DNA of 64,000 nt from Streptomyces echinatus (GTDB taxonomy: Bacteria > Actinomycetota > Actinomycetes > Streptomycetales > Streptomycetaceae): the NCBI RefSeq assembly GCF_014203595.1, contig NZ_JACHJK010000015.1, forward strand, positions 124,001 to 188,000, written 5' to 3'. A program made the position numbers and the translations under genes. This document shows, one piece after another, positions 43,017 through 52,626 of the stretch. The number at the start of each line of letters is the position of its first letter. The stretch's first letter is position 1. The notes under the pieces were generated by a model, which saw only the letters and a list, made by a program, of their open reading frames with translations, was not told where the DNA came from and searched no databases.

Positions 43017-43793
43017 CTACTGATCGCGGAAACGCACGATCTTGACGAACTCGTCGGCGTCCAGCGAGGCGCCGCCGACCAGGGCGCCGTCGATGTCGGC
43101 CTGGGCCATGATCTCGGCGACGTTGCCCGACTTCACGGAGCCGCCGTACTGGATGCGGATCTTGTCGGCCACGTCCTGCGAGTACAGCTCGGCGAGCTTG
43201 GCGCGGATGGCGGCGCAGACCTCCTGGGCGTCCTCGGCGCCGCAGACCTTGCCGGTGCCGATGGCCCAGACGGGCTCGTAGGCGATCACGACGGTCTCGG
43301 CCTGCTCGGCCGGGAGGTCCTTCAGGCCGCCCTCGACCTGGGCGAGGGTGTGGGTGACGTGGTTGCCCGCCTCGCGGACGTCCAGTTCCTCGCCGACGCA
43401 CAGGATCGGGGTGAGGCCGTGCTTGTAGGCGGCCTTGACCTTGGCGTTGACCAGTTCGTCGGTCTCGGCGTGGTACTGCCGGCGCTCGGAGTGGCCGATC
43501 ACCACGTAGGTGCACTTCAGCTTGGACAGCATCGGGCCGGAGATCTCGCCGGTGTAGGCGCCGGAGTCGTGCTGCGAGATGTCCTGGGCGCCGTACTTGA
43601 TCTTGAGCTTGTCGCCGTCGACCAGGGTCTGCACGGAGCGCAGGTCGGTGAAGGGCGGCAGGACGGCGACCTCGACGGCCTCGTAGTCCTTGTCGGCCAG
43701 GGCGAAGGCGAGCTTCTGGACGTGCGCGATGGCCTCGAGGTGGTTGAGGTTCATCTTCCAGTTGCCCGCCATCAGCGGCGTGCGCGTGCTCAT
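43017..43793 (-). CDS. tpiA: Triosephosphate isomerase
   Basis: 258 aa TIM barrel. Catalytic residues: Lys13 (NWKMN), His101 (VIGHSERR) and Glu173 (AYEPVWAIGTG). The phosphate loop GGSVKSGNVAEIM is present. It follows pgk by 6 nt; its ribosome site GGAGG lies inside the end of pgk. Confidence 0.96.
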   Translation of the reverse strand: MSTRTPLMAGNWKMNLNHLEAIAHVQKLAFALADKDYEAVEVAVLPPFTDLRSVQTLVDGDKLKIKYGAQDISQHDSGAYTGEISGPMLSKLKCTYVVIGHSERRQYHAETDELVNAKVKAAYKHGLTPILCVGEELDVREAGNHVTHTLAQVEGGLKDLPAEQAETVVIAYEPVWAIGTGKVCGAEDAQEVCAAIRAKLAELYSQDVADKIRIQYGGSVKSGNVAEIMAQADIDGALVGGASLDADEFVKIVRFRDQ

Positions 43794-43799
43794 TGAGAG

Positions 43800-45011
43800 T
43801 CAGTCCTCCAGTGCGGCGAGGCCGGGGAGCGTCTTGCCCTCGAGGTATTCGAGGGAGGCGCCGCCACCGGTCGAGATGTGGCCGAATGCCTTCTCGTCGA
43901 AGCCGAGCGTACGCACGGCCGCGGCGGAGTCACCGCCGCCCACGACGGTGAAGCCGTTCGAGTCGACGAGGGCCTGGGCGACCGCCTTGGTGCCCTCGGC
44001 GTAGTCGGGGTGCTCGAAGACGCCCATGGGACCGTTCCAGAACACGGTCGCGGCGTCGGCGAGCTTCGAGGCGTAGAGCTCTCGGGTCTTCGGGCCGATG
44101 TCCAGGCCCTCCTGGTCGGCCGGGATCTTGTCCGCGGCGACGGTCGTCGGGTTGGCCGGCGCCTTCGTCTTCAGGTCCGGGAACTCCGGCGAGACGAGGA
44201 CGTCGACGGGGAGCACCAGCTCGACGCCCTGCTTCTCGGCGCGCTCCATGTACTCGGTGACGGCCGGGAGCTGGTCCTCCTGGAGGAGGGAGATGCCGAC
44301 CTCGTGGCCCTGAGCCTTGAGGAAGGTGTAGGCCATGCCGCCGCCGATGAGGAGGCGGTCGGCCTTGGCCAGCAGCTCGTCGATGACGGCCAGCTTGTCG
44401 GAGACCTTGGCGCCGCCGAGCGCGACGACGTAGGGGCGCTTGACGTCCTCGGTGAGCTTCTTCAGGACGCCGACCTCGGTGGCGATGAGGTGACCGGCGT
44501 AGTGCGGCAGCCGGGCCGGGAGGTCGTAGACGGAGGCGTGCTTGCGGTGCACGGCGCCGAATCCGTCTCCGACGTAGACGTCGGCGAGGCCGGCCAGCCG
44601 GTCGGCGAAGGCACCGCGCTCGGCGTCGTCCTTGGCCGTCTCGCCGGGGTTGAAGCGCAGGTTCTCCAGGACGGCGACCTGTCCGTCCGAGAGGCCCGCG
44701 ACCGTGTCCTGGGCGGACTGCCCGACGGTGTCGGTCGCGAAGGCCACGGCGGAACCGAGGAGTTCACCCAGGCGGGAGGCGGCGGGAGCGAGGGAGAAGG
44801 CGGGGTCCGGGGCGCCCTTGGGGCGGCCCAGGTGCGAGGCGACGACCACCTTGGCGCCCGCGTCCGCGAGGGCCTTGACGGTGGGCAGGACGGCGCGGAT
44901 GCGGCCGTCGTCGGTGATCGTCCCGCCGTCCAGCGGCACATTGAGGTCGGCGCGGACGAAGACCCGCTTTCCGCTCACGCCGTCGGCGAGAAGTTCGTCG
45001 ATCGTCTTCAT
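43800..45011 (-). CDS. pgk: Phosphoglycerate kinase
   Basis: 403 aa, full length. The N-terminal signature is RVFVRADLNVPLDGG with the substrate-binding Asp/Asn; the hinge and nucleotide domain include VALGGAKVSDKLAVI and the C-terminal VGGGDSAAAV. It catalyses the first ATP-yielding step of glycolysis. AGGAG lies 7 nt before the ATG. Second gene of gap-pgk-tpiA; 132 nt separates it from gap, including a hairpin that may reduce read-through. Confidence 0.96.
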   Translation of the reverse strand: MKTIDELLADGVSGKRVFVRADLNVPLDGGTITDDGRIRAVLPTVKALADAGAKVVVASHLGRPKGAPDPAFSLAPAASRLGELLGSAVAFATDTVGQSAQDTVAGLSDGQVAVLENLRFNPGETAKDDAERGAFADRLAGLADVYVGDGFGAVHRKHASVYDLPARLPHYAGHLIATEVGVLKKLTEDVKRPYVVALGGAKVSDKLAVIDELLAKADRLLIGGGMAYTFLKAQGHEVGISLLQEDQLPAVTEYMERAEKQGVELVLPVDVLVSPEFPDLKTKAPANPTTVAADKIPADQEGLDIGPKTRELYASKLADAATVFWNGPMGVFEHPDYAEGTKAVAQALVDSNGFTVVGGGDSAAAVRTLGFDEKAFGHISTGGGASLEYLEGKTLPGLAALED

Positions 45012-45076
45012 GGGTGGACTCCTGAGGAGGGCTCGTGGTGCACCTGATCGTAAAAGGACGTGGTCAGTACGTGGGA

Positions 45077-45117
45077 CAGGGCCCGGACAGCGCGACGGTG
45101 CGCTGCCCGAGCCCTGC
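45077..45117 (-). terminator. Hairpin in the gap-pgk spacer
   Basis: CAGCGC (45088-45093) pairs with GCGCTG (45100-45105), extended outward by GGGC/GCCC-type pairs with bulges. It may terminate or attenuate transcription from gap into pgk. Confidence 0.45.
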
Positions 45118-45143
45118 TCTCACTTCGGGGTCCTGCTCGACGA

Positions 45144-46154
<1,011 letters not shown>

Positions 46155-46287
46155 GAACCGATCTCCTCGTTGGTACGCCGGCCATGCGGTGCCGGCGAGC
46201 TCTGTTTGGGATGTCCCCGACCACCACCGACCCTACCTCTCTGAGGGCCCCTGAGTGACATCGAGATGCCGCATACACGGGCAGGCA

Positions 46288-46315
46288 GTCCGTACCCGTC
46301 AGTAGGGGTACGGAC
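46288..46315. repeat. Inverted repeat upstream of gap
   Basis: 10-bp arms GTCCGTACCC and GGGTACGGAC with an 8-nt spacer. It lies within the 298-nt region between gap and the carboxypeptidase gene, which holds no credible ORF. Confidence 0.5.
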
Positions 46316-46391
46316 CACCTCGGATCGGCAGTGGATTCGTCCGCATTTATTGCGGAATGCCGGGCACTCTTGGCGCCTTTTTCACTCGTTC

Positions 46392-46409
46392 GTGAGCGGG
46401 TCGGCTCAC
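46392..46409 (-). terminator. Possible terminator after the carboxypeptidase gene
   Basis: GTGAGC-GGGTCG-GCTCAC hairpin, 44 nt downstream of the M14 peptidase stop. The stem is short (6 bp). Confidence 0.4.
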
Positions 46410-46452
46410 TTGATGGGTACCCCGTTCGCGCACCGTTGATAGGGGGTTCCGC

Positions 46453-49407
46453 TCACCTGTCGAGTGCGTCGAACGCCTTCCTCAGCAGGGCCGCCCGATC
46501 GGCCGCCGACGGCACCTGTTCGAGGCCGAAACCGAGCAGCACGGTGTCGTCCGTCGCGACGGCTCCGTAGGTGTTGAACAGGGTCCCGGTCCGCGTCCAG
46601 TCCTTCAGTACCGCCGGGCTGCCCTCGGGCGGTCCGGCCGCCTTCCAGGCGCCCAGCGACGACTCGAAGCCCTCGGTCTCCTTCGCCGTGCCGCCGACGA
46701 CCAGTGAGGCGTCGTCGGCGAGGACGCCGTGTCCGCCGCTGCCGGGGTCGGTGATGTAGCTGATCGAGATCTCGACGGACTTCCCGGCGTACGCGCTCAG
46801 GTCGAAGCCGACCTGCCGCCAGCCGCCGGAGCTGCCGGTGAGGCTGTTCCAGGCACCGGTGGTGCCGGTCGCGGCGCAGGAGTTGCCGGTGAGCGTCAGA
46901 TAGTGCTTCAGCCAGGGGTGCTCACCGATCAGGAACCCGGCCCCGCAATCGGCCGGCACGTCCGTCTTCGTGGCCCCTCCGGCCTCCGGCAGCGTGGTCC
47001 AGTCGTCGGCGCCCACGATGTGCGCCTCGACCACCGCGTGGTCGTAGCCGGGCTCGGTGTCCCACAGCAGCCGGGTGCTCAGGGCCGGCCTGTCGGCCGC
47101 GGTGACACCGGTGAGGTCGATGGTGCGGGTGAGGCGCTTGTAGGCGTCGTCGGTGTGCACGGCGGCGGCCATGGAGGTGCCGGTGTACGGCCCGTACGGG
47201 TTGACGGTTCCGGCGAACGCGCCCGCGCCCGCACTCCTGAACTGCGGGTAGGTGGTGGCCGGCAGCTCGTCGGAGGTGACGCCGTAGGTGCCGGCCTTGT
47301 CGAGCGGGTTGCCGGGGGCGTCGCCGAGGGCGCCGGTGACGCCGTCGAGCGCGCCGGAGCCGGTGAAGCCCGTGGCCCCCTTGGTCGAGGTACGGCTGTA
47401 GGCACCCAGGTAGTACTGGCTGAAGTCGTCCGACAGGGTGCCGTCGCCGAGGTCGACGCTGCCGCCGGCCAGCTCACCGGCCTCGATCAGCCGGCCGCCC
47501 TGGTTGAGGTGGGCGCGCAGCTGGAGCTGGGTGGGGTTGGCGGGGCCCTTCGTGCCCGAGTAGTGCACGACCGTCCGGAAGTGCCCCAGCACACCGAGCG
47601 CGTCCGGCACGCCCTGGGTGGCCACGTTCCACACGATCGCCCGGTGGCCGGCCGCCTTCAGCGCGTCCACGTACGTCCGTGCCTGCGCGGCGGCCGTGCC
47701 CTCCTCGGCGACCACGAGGGTGTCGGCCTTCGGCCGCTTGGCGACGGTGTAGGTGAAGTGGGAGCTGGAGACCTTCTTGCCGGCCCTGGTCTCGCCGGTG
47801 AACCACACCTCGACCTTGTCGCCCGGCCGGCCGTCCCGCACCTTTGCGCGGTACTCGTCGAAGTAGAGGTTGTCGTCGCCGCCGTAGGTCTGTCCGCCCC
47901 TCCAGCGCTTCAGCGCCTGGTCGAGCGTACGGCCGCCGTTGACGCGGTACTTCAGCTCCTTGTCCCGGACCGCCTTGCGGACGACGACGGAGACCTCCTG
48001 GCCGGCGCCGCGGGAGTACGACGTGGTGAACGCGGCCGGGGTGAAGTCGGCCGCGGCCAGCCCGACCGAGGAGGCCGGCTTGTCGGGATGCGCGGCGGTC
48101 TCGGCGACGGAGAGCGCGAACGGGACGTTCTTCTCGAACTCCTGCTGGATCAGCTTCTCGTCGTCGGGGAAGTTGAAGACCGACCGGCAGTCCTCGGGCT
48201 TCCAGGCGTCGTCCGGATCGACGTTCGAAGCGGTCTGGCAGGTCGACATCTCGGGGGTGAACATCGCCAGGCCGTTGACGTTCGACGCGTGCCCGTCCGC
48301 CTCGCCGTTGGTGGTGTACAGCTCCGAGGAGAGCTGCGAACGGTAGCCGGGGATGGCGGGGTTGTCCGGCGTGCCGGCGAGTGCCTTGTAGAGCACGTCG
48401 TCCGGGGTCGGGGTGGCCACCTGCCAGCCGACGCCGTAGAGGAGGAGTTCGGCGGCGGAGTGGTAGTTGATCGCGTACCTGAACCCGATCCGCTTCTCGA
48501 AGCCGTCCATGGCCCGGGTCTCGGGCTCGGACTCGGGGCCGGCGCCGCGGTAGGTCTGGCTGGTGGGGTTGGGGGACGAACCCTCGTCGTCGTAGCCCCA
48601 CTTGTAGGCGAAGTTGCGGTTGAGGTCGACGCCGTCGCCCGTGCTGATGACACCGTCGCCGTTGACGTCCCGCAGGTTCTTGCGCCACAGGCGGTTGGCG
48701 GGGGCCTGGAAGGTGTAGTCGTAGCCGTCGGGGTTGGCCGAGAGGACGAACCACAGCTCGGTCGAGTCGACGAGCTTCTTGATGCGCCTGTCGGTCTTGT
48801 AGTGGTCGAGGTAGTAGTGCATCAGTCGCCGGGTCATCTCCGGCGTGATCCACTCCCGCGCGTGCTGGTTGGACATGTAGAGCACGGAGGGCCTGGAGCC
48901 GTCCTTCGTTTTCCTCGCGTTCCCGGTCAGCTTGAGCGCGAGGATGTCCTGGCCCTTGACGGTCCTGCCGATGGACTCGACCTTGGTGAGGCCGGGGTTG
49001 GCCCGGGCGGTGCGGAGGATCTCCTCCTTCAGCCCGCCGCTGCCGCTGTACGGGCGGAACACGCCCTGGGCGGCGTCCTCGACCCGGGCCCGCGCGCTGG
49101 CCGAGAGGGTGCGCTCGGTGAGCGCGACGCCCTGCTTGCGGAGCTGCGCCGCCTGCTTGTCGGTGAGGTAGACCTCCACCGCGGCCTTGCCGCCCCCGGC
49201 CAGCCGCTCACCGAGTTCGTGGCCGTCCTGGCCGGCCTTGAGCAGCAGGGGAACCTGCTGCGGGGTGACTTCGGCGTGGAAGACCTTGACCTCGTCCGGG
49301 TCGGACGCGGTCCGGCCCGCGCTCTGTGCCTGGGCTGTGGGCGCGAGGCTCGCTCCGCCGATCAGGAGCGCGCCGACAGCGAGGATCGTTCTCGCTCTGT
49401 GTCTCAT
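46453..49407 (-). CDS. Secreted zinc carboxypeptidase, M14 family, multidomain
   Basis: 984 aa. Sec signal peptide residues 1 to about 28 (GALLIGGASLAPTAQA). The M14 domain spans about residues 118-440: zinc ligands His182 and Glu185 (NQHAREW), His316 (NYHSAAE), substrate residues in DLNRNFAYKWG, and a likely catalytic Glu in AMFTPEMS. An EF-hand-like DVNGDGVISTGDG insert at 248-260 could bind calcium. The C-terminal half adds accessory regions; residues about 845-900 look like a jelly-roll binding module. It degrades extracellular peptides. Confidence 0.9.
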   Translation of the reverse strand: MRHRARTILAVGALLIGGASLAPTAQAQSAGRTASDPDEVKVFHAEVTPQQVPLLLKAGQDGHELGERLAGGGKAAVEVYLTDKQAAQLRKQGVALTERTLSASARARVEDAAQGVFRPYSGSGGLKEEILRTARANPGLTKVESIGRTVKGQDILALKLTGNARKTKDGSRPSVLYMSNQHAREWITPEMTRRLMHYYLDHYKTDRRIKKLVDSTELWFVLSANPDGYDYTFQAPANRLWRKNLRDVNGDGVISTGDGVDLNRNFAYKWGYDDEGSSPNPTSQTYRGAGPESEPETRAMDGFEKRIGFRYAINYHSAAELLLYGVGWQVATPTPDDVLYKALAGTPDNPAIPGYRSQLSSELYTTNGEADGHASNVNGLAMFTPEMSTCQTASNVDPDDAWKPEDCRSVFNFPDDEKLIQQEFEKNVPFALSVAETAAHPDKPASSVGLAAADFTPAAFTTSYSRGAGQEVSVVVRKAVRDKELKYRVNGGRTLDQALKRWRGGQTYGGDDNLYFDEYRAKVRDGRPGDKVEVWFTGETRAGKKVSSSHFTYTVAKRPKADTLVVAEEGTAAAQARTYVDALKAAGHRAIVWNVATQGVPDALGVLGHFRTVVHYSGTKGPANPTQLQLRAHLNQGGRLIEAGELAGGSVDLGDGTLSDDFSQYYLGAYSRTSTKGATGFTGSGALDGVTGALGDAPGNPLDKAGTYGVTSDELPATTYPQFRSAGAGAFAGTVNPYGPYTGTSMAAAVHTDDAYKRLTRTIDLTGVTAADRPALSTRLLWDTEPGYDHAVVEAHIVGADDWTTLPEAGGATKTDVPADCGAGFLIGEHPWLKHYLTLTGNSCAATGTTGAWNSLTGSSGGWRQVGFDLSAYAGKSVEISISYITDPGSGGHGVLADDASLVVGGTAKETEGFESSLGAWKAAGPPEGSPAVLKDWTRTGTLFNTYGAVATDDTVLLGFGLEQVPSAADRAALLRKAFDALDR

Positions 49408-49502
49408 GAACCCCCCTGGAGGTGGTCCGCCACAGCGGCGAACAGGCTGCCAGGCTCATGTCACACGATGATCGAGTCAAGAGCGCCGCACGGACACGCA
49501 GA

Positions 49503-49541
49503 CGCCGGTGCCGACCACCCGAATGGGGGTCGGCACCGGCG
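49503..49541 (-). terminator. Terminator of the uvrC-rapZ-yvcK-whiA operon
   Basis: A perfect 14-bp stem (CGCCGGTGCCGACC) with a loop of about 11 nt, 19 nt after the whiA stop. Confidence 0.8.
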
Positions 49542-49559
49542 AGTTGACGGTCCGTCCGG

Positions 49560-50549
49560 TCAGCCGGCCAGGTTCTCCGCCAGCTCCTCGGAGAGGTTCG
49601 CCTCCGTGCCCGGGATGCCCAGATCGGCGGCGCGCTTGTCCGCCATCGCCAGCAGACGGCGGATCCGGCCGGCGACCGCGTCCTTCGTCAGCGGCGGGTC
49701 GGCGAGCGCGCCCAGCTCCTCCAGGGACGCCTGCTTGTGCTCCATGCGCAGCCGGCCGGCGGCGGCGAGGTGCTCGGGAACCTCGTCGCCCAGGATCTCC
49801 AGGGCCCGCTGGACGCGGGCGCCGGCGGCCACGGCGGCGCGGGCCGAACGGCGCAGGTTGGCGTCGTCGAAGTTGGCGAGCCGGTTGGCCGTGGCCCGCA
49901 CCTCGCGGCGCATCCGGCGCTCCTCCCAGGCCAGCACGGACTCGTGCGCGCCCAGCCGGGTGAGCAGCGCGCCGATCGCGTCGCCGTCCCGGACGACCAC
50001 CCGGTCCACGCCGCGCACCTCGCGGGCCTTCGCGGCGATCGACAGTCTGCGGGCCGCACCGACCAGCGCGAGCGCCGCCTCCGGGCCCGGGCAGGTCACC
50101 TCCAGGGAGGAGGAACGGCCGGGCTCGGTCAGCGAGCCGTGCGCCAGGAAGGCCCCGCGCCAGGCGGCCTCCGCGTCACAGGTGGCCCCGGAGACCACCT
50201 GCGGGGGCAGGCCGCGGATCGGCCGTCCCCGGCCGTCCACCAGGCCGGTCTGCCGGGCCAGCTGATCGCCACCGGCGACGACCCGCACGACGTACCGCGA
50301 GCCGCGGCGCAGCCCGCCCGGCGCCATCACGATCAGCTCGGAGCTGTGGCCGAAGATCTCCAGGATGTCCCGCTTGAGCCGGCGGGCCGCCATCGCGGTG
50401 TCCAGCTCCGCCTCGATCACGATGCGCCCGCTCACCAGGTGGAGGCCGCCGGCGAACCGCAGAATGGCGGAAACCTCCGCCTTCCTGCAGCAGGTCCGGG
50501 TGACGGGGAGCCGGGAGATCTCGTCCTTCACCGCTGCCGTCATCGCCAT
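49560..50549 (-). CDS. whiA: Sporulation transcription regulator WhiA
   Basis: 329 aa. WhiA combines an N-terminal LAGLIDADG homing-endonuclease-like domain (CCRKAEVSAILRFAGGLHLV) with a C-terminal helix-turn-helix (SLEELGALADPPLTKDAVAGRIRRLLAMA). With WhiB it activates genes for aerial hyphae septation. It overlaps yvcK by 10 nt and is the last gene of the operon with uvrC, rapZ and yvcK, an order conserved in Gram-positives. An in-frame ATG two codons later is an alternative start. Confidence 0.94.
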   Translation of the reverse strand: MAMTAAVKDEISRLPVTRTCCRKAEVSAILRFAGGLHLVSGRIVIEAELDTAMAARRLKRDILEIFGHSSELIVMAPGGLRRGSRYVVRVVAGGDQLARQTGLVDGRGRPIRGLPPQVVSGATCDAEAAWRGAFLAHGSLTEPGRSSSLEVTCPGPEAALALVGAARRLSIAAKAREVRGVDRVVVRDGDAIGALLTRLGAHESVLAWEERRMRREVRATANRLANFDDANLRRSARAAVAAGARVQRALEILGDEVPEHLAAAGRLRMEHKQASLEELGALADPPLTKDAVAGRIRRLLAMADKRAADLGIPGTEANLSEELAENLAG

Positions 50550-51607
50550 GGGCCGATCCTTCCATGCATCCGAAAAATACGGTCGTACGCGGCGGCCAAC
50601 AGCTCCGGATCGTGCCGGGGTGATCCGTCGGTCCGGGCCACGGGCGCCAGCTCGACCGCGGCTCCCAGCCGCTTGGCGGCTTCGGTGAGCGAGTCACGGT
50701 CGGGCACGGCGGCCTCGTCGGCCAGCACCACGTCCAGGGCGAGTTTAGGGGCGTGTCGCCCCAAAACCTCCAAATGACGCTGCGGGGAGAACCCCTCGGT
50801 TTCTCCCGGCTGCGGAGCCAGGTTCAAGGAGAGCACACGGCGTGCCTTGGTCTCCGTGAGAGCGTCCAGCAGCTCGGGGACGAGCAGGTGCGGGATGACC
50901 GAGGAGAACCAGGAGCCGGGACCGAGCACCACCCAGTCCGCGTCCAGGACCGCGGCCACCGCTTCGGGGACGGCGGGCGGGTCGTTGGGCACGAGATGCA
51001 CCGACTGCACCTCGCCGGGGGTCAGGGCGACGGTCGCCTGTCCGCGCACCGTGTCCACGTCGTCCGGACGCTCCGGGTCATGCCCCTTGACCAGGGCCTG
51101 CAGCTCCAGCGGCACGGCGGACATGGGCAGCACGCGGCCGTGCGCGCCGAGCAGCTTGCCGACCAGGTCGAGCGCCTGCACATGGTCGCCGAGCTGCTCC
51201 CACAGCGCGACGATCAGGAGGTTGCCGACCGCGTGCTCGTGCAGTTCGCCCTGGGACTGGAAGCGGTGCTGGATGACCCGGGCCCAGGTCTGGCCCCAGT
51301 CGTCGTCGCCGCACAGCGCGGCCAGCGCCTTGCGCAGGTCGCCGGGGGGCAGCACGCCCAGCTCGTCCCGGAGCCGGCCGCTGGAACCTCCGTCGTCGGC
51401 CACGGTGACGACGGCGGTGAGATCGCCGGTGATCCGGCGCAGCGCGGCGAGCGACGCGGACAGGCCCATGCCGCCGCCGAGCGCGACCACCTTGGGCTGG
51501 GTGCCACGCCGGCGGGGCCGGCCCCCGCGGGCCTCGACCGGGCGGCCGGCACGCGTGTCCGGCACCATCCGGCGCAGCCTGCCCAGCCGCGGTGTACGTT
51601 CCGTCAT
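50540..51607 (-). CDS. yvcK: Gluconeogenesis factor YvcK/CofD-like protein
   Basis: 355 aa from the ATG at 51607, overlapping rapZ by 4 nt. The phosphate-binding motif is VVALGGGMGLSASLAALR, followed by VADDGGSSGRLRDELGVLPPGD, both typical of YvcK. The protein binds UDP-sugars in related bacteria and influences carbon metabolism and cell wall. The N-terminal 38 residues are basic and less conserved. Confidence 0.92.
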   Translation of the reverse strand: MTERTPRLGRLRRMVPDTRAGRPVEARGGRPRRRGTQPKVVALGGGMGLSASLAALRRITGDLTAVVTVADDGGSSGRLRDELGVLPPGDLRKALAALCGDDDWGQTWARVIQHRFQSQGELHEHAVGNLLIVALWEQLGDHVQALDLVGKLLGAHGRVLPMSAVPLELQALVKGHDPERPDDVDTVRGQATVALTPGEVQSVHLVPNDPPAVPEAVAAVLDADWVVLGPGSWFSSVIPHLLVPELLDALTETKARRVLSLNLAPQPGETEGFSPQRHLEVLGRHAPKLALDVVLADEAAVPDRDSLTEAAKRLGAAVELAPVARTDGSPRHDPELLAAAYDRIFRMHGRIGPWR

Positions 51608-52626
51608 TCCCGTCCCATGTCCCGGTGCACGACCACCGTCTCCACGCCCTCGGCCGCGAGGCGCGCGGCGAGCTTCTCCGACATCGCGACCGAGCGGTGC
51701 TTGCCGCCGGTACAGCCGATCGCGATGGTCACGTACCGCTTGCCCTCGCGCCGATAGCCGGCCGCGATCAGCCGGAGGAGTTCGGCGTACCGGTCGAGGA
51801 AGTCCTTCGCGCCGGGCTGGTTGAAGACGTAGGAGGCGACCTCCTCGTTGAGGCCGGTGTACGGGCGCAGCTCCGGGACCCAGTGCGGGTTGGGCAGGAA
51901 CCGCATGTCCGCGACCAGATCGGCGTCGACCGGGAGGCCGTACTTGAAGCCGAAGGACATCACGGTGGCCCGCAGCTCGGGCTCCTCCTCGCCGGCGAAC
52001 TGGGCGTCCATCTTGGCGCGCAGCTCGTGCACGTTGAGGCTGGAGGTGTCGATCACCAGGTCGGCGTCGCCACGCAGCTCGCGCAGCAGCTCGCGCTCGG
52101 CGGCGATGCCGTCGACGATGCGCCCGTCCCCCTGGAGCGGGTGCGGGCGGCGCACCGACTCGAAGCGGCGCACCAGGGCCTCGTCGGAGGACTCCAGGAA
52201 GACGATCCGCCGGGTGACGCCCCGGGTGTCCAGGTCGGCGAGGGACTCGCGCAGGTTGTCGAAGAAGCGCCGGCCGCGGACGTCCACGACGACCGCGATC
52301 CGTGCCACGTTGCCCTGCGAGCGGGCGCCCAGCTCGACCATGGTGGGGATGAGGGCGGGCGGGAGGTTGTCCACGACGAACCAGCCGAGGTCCTCCAGAC
52401 ACTTCGCGGCCGTGGACCGCCCTGCTCCGGACATGCCGGAGATGATCACCAGCTCGGGGATGGCCGCCTCGGGGACCCCGGCTGTCTCGCTGCCCGTACT
52501 CACCTGTGCTCCGTTGTCCTGGCCCGTGTCCCGGCCGGCCTCGGTGTCGTGTCGGGCGACCTCGTCGCCCGTGTCGCCGTGTTCCTGATCTCGCTGTGCT
52601 GTGACGTGTTCGTCGTGCTCGGTCAT
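51604..52626 (-). CDS. rapZ: RNase adapter/nucleotide-binding protein RapZ
   Basis: 340 aa, with an N-terminal extension of about 50 hydrophilic residues before the P-loop. Walker A: IISGMSGAGRSTAAKCL. The C-terminal domain ends with GCTGGKHRSVAMSEKLA. In E. coli RapZ controls GlmS mRNA; in Gram-positives it sits with yvcK and whiA and its role is less clear. Overlaps uvrC (ATGA) and yvcK (ATGA). Confidence 0.92.
   Translation of the reverse strand: MTEHDEHVTAQRDQEHGDTGDEVARHDTEAGRDTGQDNGAQVSTGSETAGVPEAAIPELVIISGMSGAGRSTAAKCLEDLGWFVVDNLPPALIPTMVELGARSQGNVARIAVVVDVRGRRFFDNLRESLADLDTRGVTRRIVFLESSDEALVRRFESVRRPHPLQGDGRIVDGIAAERELLRELRGDADLVIDTSSLNVHELRAKMDAQFAGEEEPELRATVMSFGFKYGLPVDADLVADMRFLPNPHWVPELRPYTGLNEEVASYVFNQPGAKDFLDRYAELLRLIAAGYRREGKRYVTIAIGCTGGKHRSVAMSEKLAARLAAEGVETVVVHRDMGRE

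Noticed and set aside
46331..46570. Short plus-strand frame between gap and the carboxypeptidase gene
   Set aside because: Its second half overlaps the M14 peptidase gene antisense; no ribosome site.
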